Shown: piece by piece, positions 59,115 to 64,000 of the stretch
Numbering within the stretch: the stretch's first letter is position 1
Layout of the letters: each line of letters begins with the position of its first letter
NCBI RefSeq assembly: GCF_007859955.1
Contig: NZ_SJPR01000001.1
Span: forward strand, 1 to 64,000
DNA length: 64,000 bases
Origin: Botrimarina colliarenosi
GTDB lineage: Bacteria; Planctomycetota; Planctomycetia; Pirellulales; Lacipirellulaceae
Direction of reading: 5' to 3'
Notes under the pieces: generated by a model
Seen by the model: the letters and a program-made list of their open reading frames with translations, nothing else
What the model was told of the DNA's origin: nothing
Databases searched by the model: none
Program-made: the position numbers and the translations under genes

Positions 59115-60314
59115 TCAGAGGAGTGGCGCTGGATCGTACGTCCCCGTCCATTTCAGTAGGACGGCGTCGATCGCCATCGGAGTGAGCGCCATTTTGCCGA
59201 CGACAGGACTGGCGTCGTCGCCCGGGTTGGTCACCAAGCCGCCGTTGTTGCGTCCCAGATCGCTTGTCGCAACGGTCGGACCGTCGGTCTCGTCCGAGTC
59301 GTTGCCCGGATCACCGACCAATCCGCCGCGGCCGAGGCCGCTCGGAATTGCAACTCCGCCGCCGCTCGATCCCCAGCGGTTGGTTCCGCCCGGTTCGCCG
59401 CCATCTCCTCCGTCGCTGTCGGGCTTGGGCATGCCAGCTTCGCCGGTTCCGCCGTTGCTAGAACCTTCGTCGGTTGAACCGCCGTCTTCCTCCTCTTCGC
59501 CCTCATCGTCGCCTGCGGCCTCGCTCCCGGTGTCGGTTCCGGCGTCACCTTCGGTCCCTTCTTCCGCGTCGCCACTGCTCGCACTGCCGTGCGCGCTGTT
59601 GGCGGCGTTCGCAGCGTGGGCCCCTTGCTGCTCGGCATCCTGATTGGCGTCTCCGGCAATTTCGGCGTCGATTTCGTTGCTACTGGCGCCCCTCACCGCG
59701 TTTTCGGAGTCGATTTCGGCTTGAGTATCGTCGTCGTTCGTTGAGATCTGCCCATCGATGTCTCCTTCGAACGAATCCTTAGCGACGGCGTCCCCGGTCT
59801 GCTCGTCGATCATCCTGGCCCCTGGCAGCTGGACGTCGTACGCTCCGTTGGGGTGGAAGACCGCGTAACCGCTGCTTTCGGTGTCGAAGAACTCGACGCC
59901 GCCGCTCTCCGAATCGTTAACGAGGATGTGGTCCCCGCCGGGGATGCTCACCCATTTCCCGCCGCCGACGCGGATCATGCGGTCGCCGTCGGCGTCTTGG
60001 CCGACGTTATTCTCGCGGAGCTTGTCGAAGTCCGTATCAATACCGACTGCGGGGCCTTTTCCGGTGACCGGCGGATCGACTTTGCCGGCGTCTAAAAAGC
60101 CCTTGAGGTCGATGAAGTCACTCGAGTCGAGTTGCTTCGCCAAACCTTCTTCCAGCGACTGTGCCTGGGCGACATACGCCGGCTTCTCGTTGGCTGCCAC
60201 CTTCGCGGAATCGAGGTCAACAGCGAAGTCGATGGCAAGGTCGGCGGCCATTAGTCGCCGCCCTTCGAGGGCTTCGTTCTGCAGAGAAGGGGTCGATCGG
60301 TTGTTGTGACGCAT
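59115..60314 (-). CDS. Acidic exported protein with planctomycete LExRxLxA-type N-terminal motif
   Basis: The product is 399 residues from the ATG at 60314. It starts MRHNNRSTPSLQNEALEGRR then LMAADL. The ALEGRRLMAAD segment resembles the LExRxLLA motif near the N-terminus of many large secreted planctomycete proteins and replaces a classical signal peptide. The middle (DADGDRMIRVGGGKWVSIPG, VEFFDTESSGYAVFHPNGAY) is compact and may fold; the second half is Asp, Glu, Gly, Ser and Asn-rich low complexity with no hydrophobic anchor. Function unknown. A U-tract terminator lies past its stop. Confidence 0.75.
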   Translation of the reverse strand: MRHNNRSTPSLQNEALEGRRLMAADLAIDFAVDLDSAKVAANEKPAYVAQAQSLEEGLAKQLDSSDFIDLKGFLDAGKVDPPVTGKGPAVGIDTDFDKLRENNVGQDADGDRMIRVGGGKWVSIPGGDHILVNDSESGGVEFFDTESSGYAVFHPNGAYDVQLPGARMIDEQTGDAVAKDSFEGDIDGQISTNDDDTQAEIDSENAVRGASSNEIDAEIAGDANQDAEQQGAHAANAANSAHGSASSGDAEEGTEGDAGTDTGSEAAGDDEGEEEEDGGSTDEGSSNGGTGEAGMPKPDSDGGDGGEPGGTNRWGSSGGGVAIPSGLGRGGLVGDPGNDSDETDGPTVATSDLGRNNGGLVTNPGDDASPVVGKMALTPMAIDAVLLKWTGTYDPAPLL

Positions 60315-60487
60315 TTGCAGGCCTCGTGGTGAAGAGAGGGTTTGGGGGCGAGACGACACCCCCGCCAAAGAGCTCAGCGAGAGGCCCTCGGAGTTGTTAC
60401 AGGGCCAGCCCATTTTTTTCTCAGGGCCGCTCTGTGGTCCGCCTAGACGGATTGGCGTGGTTGTCACGGCTCGTTAAGCGGTCCTGG

Positions 60488-60516
60488 TTGACACCATGGC
60501 GGCGTGGACCTAGGTT
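60488..60516 (+). promoter_or_regulatory. Sigma70-type promoter candidate for the nusA leader
   Basis: A perfect TTGACA (60488-60493), a 17-bp spacer and TAGGTT (60511-60516, weak -10). Predicted start near 60523, directly before two leader hairpins. The 3' neighbour on the plus strand is nusA (ATG at 60704). Confidence 0.45.
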
Positions 60517-60528
60517 GCGAGATTGGGT

Positions 60529-60578
60529 GCGAGCTCGACGCTCGCCGAGGGTGAAGCCGGCCACGGGGCCGGCTTTTT
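60529..60578 (+). terminator. Attenuator-like hairpins in the nusA leader
   Basis: GCGAGC-TCGAC-GCTCGC (60529-60545) is followed by AGCCGGCC-ACGG-GGCCGGCT (60555-60574) and TTTTT overlapping its end (60574-60578). The second is a textbook rho-independent terminator, yet no plus-strand gene lies before it (nothing coding from 60315). It must end a transcript of about 55 nt from the promoter at 60488 or attenuate nusA. The remaining leader, 60579-60703, shows no further element. Confidence 0.75.
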
Positions 60579-60703
60579 CTGTCGGTGATCGCGGCGCCGG
60601 CTGGGAGGAGAGTCCTCCGGCTGTCGATCGGCGGCTTGCATAGCGAAAAATACCGACAATTTGACAACCCGAAGGCCGCTCGGCACCGCCGAGGAAATTT
60701 GCC

Positions 60704-62200
60704 ATGAACGCCGCCGAAATCCTCCGGATCGTTGACGCGATCCACCGCGACAAGAACATCAACCCCGAGATCGTCTTCGAGGGGATCGAGGCGGCGCTCA
60801 CGTCGGCCCTCGCCAAGTACTACGGCGAAGAGGCGGAGATCTCCTGCGTCATCGACCGTAAGACGGGCGAAGTCGACGCCGTCTGCGATGGCGAGAAGCT
60901 CGACAGCGAAGAGGTCGTCGGCCGCATCGGCGCCCAGACCGCCAAGCAGGTGATGATCCAGAAGATCCGCGAGGCGGAGCGGGACGCCCTGTACGACGAG
61001 TACAACGACCTGGTTGGCCAGATGGTCAGCGGCGTGGTCCATCGCAACGAGGGCGCCGCCGCGACGGTCGCCCTACACAACGTCGAGGCGTTGCTCCCCC
61101 GCAGCGAGCAGATCCCAGGCGAGTCGCACCACGTCAACGAGCGCGTCCGCTGCACCGTTTACGAGGCCCGTAAGGCCGGCAGCCGCGTCAAGGTGATCCT
61201 CAGCCGCAAGATGCCCGCCCTCGTCCAGCGGCTCTTCGAGCAGGAAATCCCCGAGATCGCCGACGGAATCATCGAAATCCGCGCCATGGCCCGCGAGCCG
61301 GGTTACCGCTCGAAGGTGGCCGTCATCAGCAGCGACGCCCGCGTCGATTGCGTCGGCGCCTGCGTCGGAGTCCGCGGCAACCGCATCAAGAACATCGTCG
61401 ACGAGCTCTCTGGCGAGCGGATCGATATCGTCCGCTGGGACGACGACCTGGAGGTCTTGATCCCCAACGCTCTGCAACCGGCGGAGGTCGATCAGGTGAT
61501 CCTCTGCAAGATGCTCGGCCGGGCGATCGCCCTGGTGCAGGAGGACAACCTGTCGCTGGCGATCGGACGCCGCGGCCAGAACGTCCGGCTGGCGAGCAAG
61601 CTCTCTGGCTGGGACATCGAGATCATGACCCAGGAAGAGCTGGCCGAGAATATCGACCGGGCGATCGAGGGCTTCAGCACGATCGAGGGCCTCGAGATGG
61701 AGGTCGCCGAGAAGCTGGTCGAAGAGGGATTCCTCAGCTACGACGACCTTTCGATCATCGAGCCGACCGACCTGATGGCGATGGGCGGCCTCACCGAGGA
61801 GCAGGTCGACGCGATCGTCGAGCAATCGGAGACCCGCGCCGAGGAGGCCGAGATCGCCGCCGCCGAAGCCCGCCGGGCCAAACGCGAGCAGGACAAACTG
61901 GCGGACCAGCATCCGGAGCCCGCCGCCGAAGCTGCTGCCGATGAGCCCGCTGCCGATGAGCCCGCTGCCGATGGGTCCGGCGAGTCCGATGCGGACGGGA
62001 CCGAGGAGCCCGCTGAGGCAGACGAGTCGACCGCCGAAATCGCGGCTGAGGAAGCCGGGGTGGCGACGGTCGGCGACGCCGAACCGATGGCCGCCGAGCC
62101 CGTAGCAGAGGGAGCAGAGACCGACGCGGACGAAAAAGCCGTCGAGGGAGCTCCCGAGGGCGACGAATCGACGGAAGACGAGCCCAGGGATCCGGCCTAA
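60704..62200 (+). CDS. nusA: Transcription termination/antitermination factor NusA
   Basis: The product is 498 residues. The N-terminal RNA-polymerase-binding domain ([40 protein letters not shown]), S1 domain (about 105-175), and KH domains ([40 protein letters not shown]) are all present. It then has a helix-hairpin-helix type region ([20 protein letters not shown]) and an acidic tail of about 100 residues rich in Ala and Glu ([10 protein letters not shown] repeats), an extension compared with E. coli. It pauses and terminates transcription and supports antitermination. nusA-infB order is the common bacterial one. Confidence 0.97.
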   Translation: MNAAEILRIVDAIHRDKNINPEIVFEGIEAALTSALAKYYGEEAEISCVIDRKTGEVDAVCDGEKLDSEEVVGRIGAQTAKQVMIQKIREAERDALYDEYNDLVGQMVSGVVHRNEGAAATVALHNVEALLPRSEQIPGESHHVNERVRCTVYEARKAGSRVKVILSRKMPALVQRLFEQEIPEIADGIIEIRAMAREPGYRSKVAVISSDARVDCVGACVGVRGNRIKNIVDELSGERIDIVRWDDDLEVLIPNALQPAEVDQVILCKMLGRAIALVQEDNLSLAIGRRGQNVRLASKLSGWDIEIMTQEELAENIDRAIEGFSTIEGLEMEVAEKLVEEGFLSYDDLSIIEPTDLMAMGGLTEEQVDAIVEQSETRAEEAEIAAAEARRAKREQDKLADQHPEPAAEAAADEPAADEPAADGSGESDADGTEEPAEADESTAEIAAEEAGVATVGDAEPMAAEPVAEGAETDADEKAVEGAPEGDESTEDEPRDPA

Positions 62201-62704
62201 TCGCCGCGGGCGAGAAGGGCGGTGAGGGTCAACTTTGCGCTGTCGGGCCGCACGGCCGGGCGGGTTTCTGAGGGAAGTGGGGGGCCGTTTAGCCGGAATT
62301 CACCGGTTTTCTCGCCTCCCCCCTCCCCACGCGGCTCGACAGGATGGCATACTGTTGGGTCTGCGAAACAACTTTGGGCCGGCACAGGGCGACCTGTGCA
62401 GGTGGAACCTTCGACCGGAGGCGTGCGGAATGGTCTCGTGATCCTCGTTCGGAAAACGCTCCTCATAGCGTCCCTCGTAGCAAAGGGCGTCCCTCGTAAA
62501 GAAGGGCGTCCTTAGTAGAAGAGAGGGTGGCTGTGACCGAGCGGCGCGAACCGTCCCGCTAGCGCCCCGCCTTGTCGAAGGCCCGCTGGCCCGAATTCTG
62601 CCGACTATCGGGCCCGCAAGGCGACCCCTGGCCTCACGCCAGGACGCCATCGGGCACGCTATAGAGACGGTTTTGAACGACGGATTTAACGAGGTAAAGA
62701 GACT
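62201..62704. other. 504-bp region between nusA and infB
   Basis: The usual ylxR-type gene that often lies here is missing. I see no supported CDS; minus-strand open frames here are shadows of infB. The only structure is the 19-bp tandem repeat at 62468-62524. GAGG at 62691-62694 is the infB SD. A direct promoter was not identified. Confidence 0.5.
62468..62524. repeat. Three imperfect 19-bp tandem repeats
   Basis: The units are GCGTCCCTCGTAGCAAAGG (62468-62486), GCGTCCCTCGTAAAGAAGG (62487-62505) and GCGTCCTTAGTAGAAGAGA (62506-62524). The first two differ at three positions, the third is more diverged. They are in the infB leader region. Slippage or a protein-binding array are both possible. 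Confidence 0.7.
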
Positions 62705-64000
62705 TTGGCGGTCCGCATTTACGCACTCGCGAAGGAACTGGACGTCGACAGCAAAGAGCTGGTCGATGTCTGCACGCGCGCCGGCGTCACCGGTAAGGGC
62801 TCGGCCCTGGCCAGCTTGAGCGACGACGAGGTCGCTAGAGTCAAGGAGTACCTCACCGGCGGCTCGGGTGGCGGCGCCACGACGGCGACCGCTCCGGCGG
62901 CTCCGGCGGCCCCGGTCATGAAGCGACCGACAGGCGACGGCCGTGACGGGAAGATCCGCAACATCCAGGCCCCCAAGGCGGGGCGTTCGGCCTTGCGGCG
63001 CGACGGAAGCGAAGCCGCCGAGTCGCGGCCGCTCGATGTCGTGACGCCCGCGGACGACGCCCCCGAAGCGGAGGACGATGCCTCGCAGGTCGAGGCTCCC
63101 GCGGAGACCCCGATCGCCGCGACCTCCGACGCCCCGGTCGCCGACGACAGCGCCGCCGCTGAAGCGGCCGAAGCGGCCGAAGCAACCGCTGACACGGCGA
63201 AAGCGGAAGCCAAGGCCGAGGCGCAGGCCGAAGCCGAAGAGCGGAAAGCCGAGTTGGCGCAGCCCGGTCCGCTCGCACGGATGATGGGCGGCGGCCGCGG
63301 CGGCAGCGGCAAGATGCCGGTGATTGGCGCCGGGCAAGACAGCGGGCAGGGCGCCGCGAAGAAGCGCCCGGGTGACGGCTCCAGGCCGCGGCCGGTGGTC
63401 AAGCTCGCGGCGATCCCCGCCCAGACCCAGCGGCGCGAGGCGCCCAAGGCGAAGGCCAAGGACGAGACGCCCACGCAGAAGCCGGACATGAAGCTGCCTT
63501 CCGACGTGCTCGGCGGCGGCTCGAAGCCCCTGGCTCACCAGCTCAAACGGGCCGAACGGACCCTCGAGGCCGCCAAGCTCAAAGAGAAGGAAGAGGCCGA
63601 GAGCAAGACGCGTGGCCGACGCGGCGGCGCCGCCGCCGATTCCAGCGTCCCGATGCTGGGCGGCCGCGAGCAGCGTCAGCTGACGCGGAACCGTGGCGGC
63701 GGCCGTGCGAACTTCCGCCCCCGGCGGATGCTCGGCCGACGACGCAAGTCCGGCGTCAACACCGCCGCGCCGCGTAAGGATCGGATCTCGATTCAGCTCC
63801 CCTGCACGGTCAAGGACCTCTCGGAAGCCGCCGGCGTGCCCGCGGTCGCGATCCTCCGCATCCTCATGGAGGAGGGGGTCATGACCAACATCAACGCGGT
63901 CATGGACCCCGAGCTGACGGAGCTGGTCGCCGGCGACCTGGGCGTCGATATCGACTTCGTCCAGGCCGAGACGCTCGAGGACAAACTCCTCACGGCGATG
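62705..64000 (+). CDS. infB: Translation initiation factor IF-2, N-terminal 432 residues
   Basis: Reading from TTG at 62705 gives AVRIYALAKELDVDSKELVD (IF2_N domain), then a long Ala/Glu/Pro/Lys-rich linker (about 60-330) including AADDDSAAEAAEAAEATADT-like stretches, a basic Arg/Gly part and a second IF2_N domain at about 370-432 (KDLSEAAGVPAVAILRILME, EGVMTNINAVMD). The GTPase domain lies beyond the window. The start is chosen from the GAGG 10 bp upstream and because the first IF2_N helix begins at once; no in-frame ATG lies before it. IF-2 brings initiator tRNA to the ribosome. Confidence 0.9.
   Translation, partial: MAVRIYALAKELDVDSKELVDVCTRAGVTGKGSALASLSDDEVARVKEYLTGGSGGGATTATAPAAPAAPVMKRPTGDGRDGKIRNIQAPKAGRSALRRDGSEAAESRPLDVVTPADDAPEAEDDASQVEAPAETPIAATSDAPVADDSAAAEAAEAAEATADTAKAEAKAEAQAEAEERKAELAQPGPLARMMGGGRGGSGKMPVIGAGQDSGQGAAKKRPGDGSRPRPVVKLAAIPAQTQRREAPKAKAKDETPTQKPDMKLPSDVLGGGSKPLAHQLKRAERTLEAAKLKEKEEAESKTRGRRGGAAADSSVPMLGGREQRQLTRNRGGGRANFRPRRMLGRRRKSGVNTAAPRKDRISIQLPCTVKDLSEAAGVPAVAILRILMEEGVMTNINAVMDPELTELVAGDLGVDIDFVQAETLEDKLLTAM

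Noticed and set aside
62300..63538. 412-residue minus-strand frame opposite the infB start
   Set aside because: The plus strand has two IF2_N domains and a good SD; the antisense frame has only Arg/Gly-rich sequence.

Overview
The window is GC-rich (roughly two thirds G+C by eye) bacterial chromosome that looks like a planctomycete of the order Pirellulales. The indications are secreted proteins that end in dockerin-like EF-hand pairs plus a PEP-CTERM-like tail (3020-4213, 14007-15107), a PEP-CTERM protein (57223-58185), an N-terminal LEGRRLMA export-type motif (59115-60314), an H1-like Lys/Ala-rich protein with a planctomycete-type C-terminal domain (37566-38153), LPS biosynthesis (lpxK), few Shine-Dalgarno sites, frequent TTG/GTG starts, and abundant hairpin-forming intergenic repeats. 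The species cannot be named from the sequence alone.

Layout. 1-0.9 kb: an IS1182-type transposase cut by the window edge has disrupted a tyrosine integrase that sits beside tRNA-Pro(CGG). 1-6 kb: an FHA-GAF-sigma54 activator, a secreted dockerin metalloprotease-like protein, a PaaK-like ligase and a DUF971 protein. 6-12 kb: a GldA / fused GldF-GldG / DUF4340 ABC export-type operon. 12-20 kb: nadB, a secreted SGNH-dockerin protein, a giant low-complexity membrane protein, lpxK and a BON protein. 20-27 kb: metabolism (cysC, an acyl-CoA dehydrogenase homologue, glgP, a class IV aminotransferase, metF). 27-40 kb: a Ser/Thr kinase, a micro-protein plus HTH/zinc-ribbon pair, citrate synthase, an Rrf2 (NsrR-like)/DUF3365 pair, a DUF885 peptidase, a glycosyltransferase, a TPR lipoprotein, an H1-like protein and an FHA protein. 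39.6-46.3 kb: a glycine-cleavage cluster (gcvT-gcvH-gcvPA-gcvPB plus a lipoate ligase-like gene), interrupted by a DUF1877 gene and by a small gene inside long inverted repeats. 46-53 kb: RNase R, several small orphan genes, a YhaM-like OB/HD nuclease, and an archaeal/eukaryote-type proS. 53-60 kb: a DUF1573 protein, a tetraheme cytochrome fused to a phosphoesterase-like domain, a PEP-CTERM protein, a frameshifted AIM24 gene and an acidic exported protein. 60-64 kb: nusA with an attenuator-like leader, then infB running off the window.

The most interesting material is small or non-coding. (i) A 28-bp-arm hairpin element occurs in two copies whose arms differ but still pair, with G-U pairs, while the loop is conserved. 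(ii) A 42-residue acidic micro-protein lies next to an HTH/zinc-ribbon gene with palindromes upstream. (iii) Arms of about 70 bp in inverted orientation enclose one unknown gene between gcvPB and the lipoate ligase gene, and one arm supplies the ligase's apparent GTG start. (iv) Repeat DNA is inserted in frame into gcvPB. (v) A 35-bp direct repeat, the last codons of the OB/HD nuclease gene, brackets a low-GC gene. (vi) gcvPA and proS share an almost identical leader ending at their start codons. (vii) A consensus-like promoter, two hairpins and a U-tract lie upstream of nusA.

No rRNA, CRISPR array or intact prophage was seen. Long open frames antisense to real genes are common because of the base composition and were not annotated.
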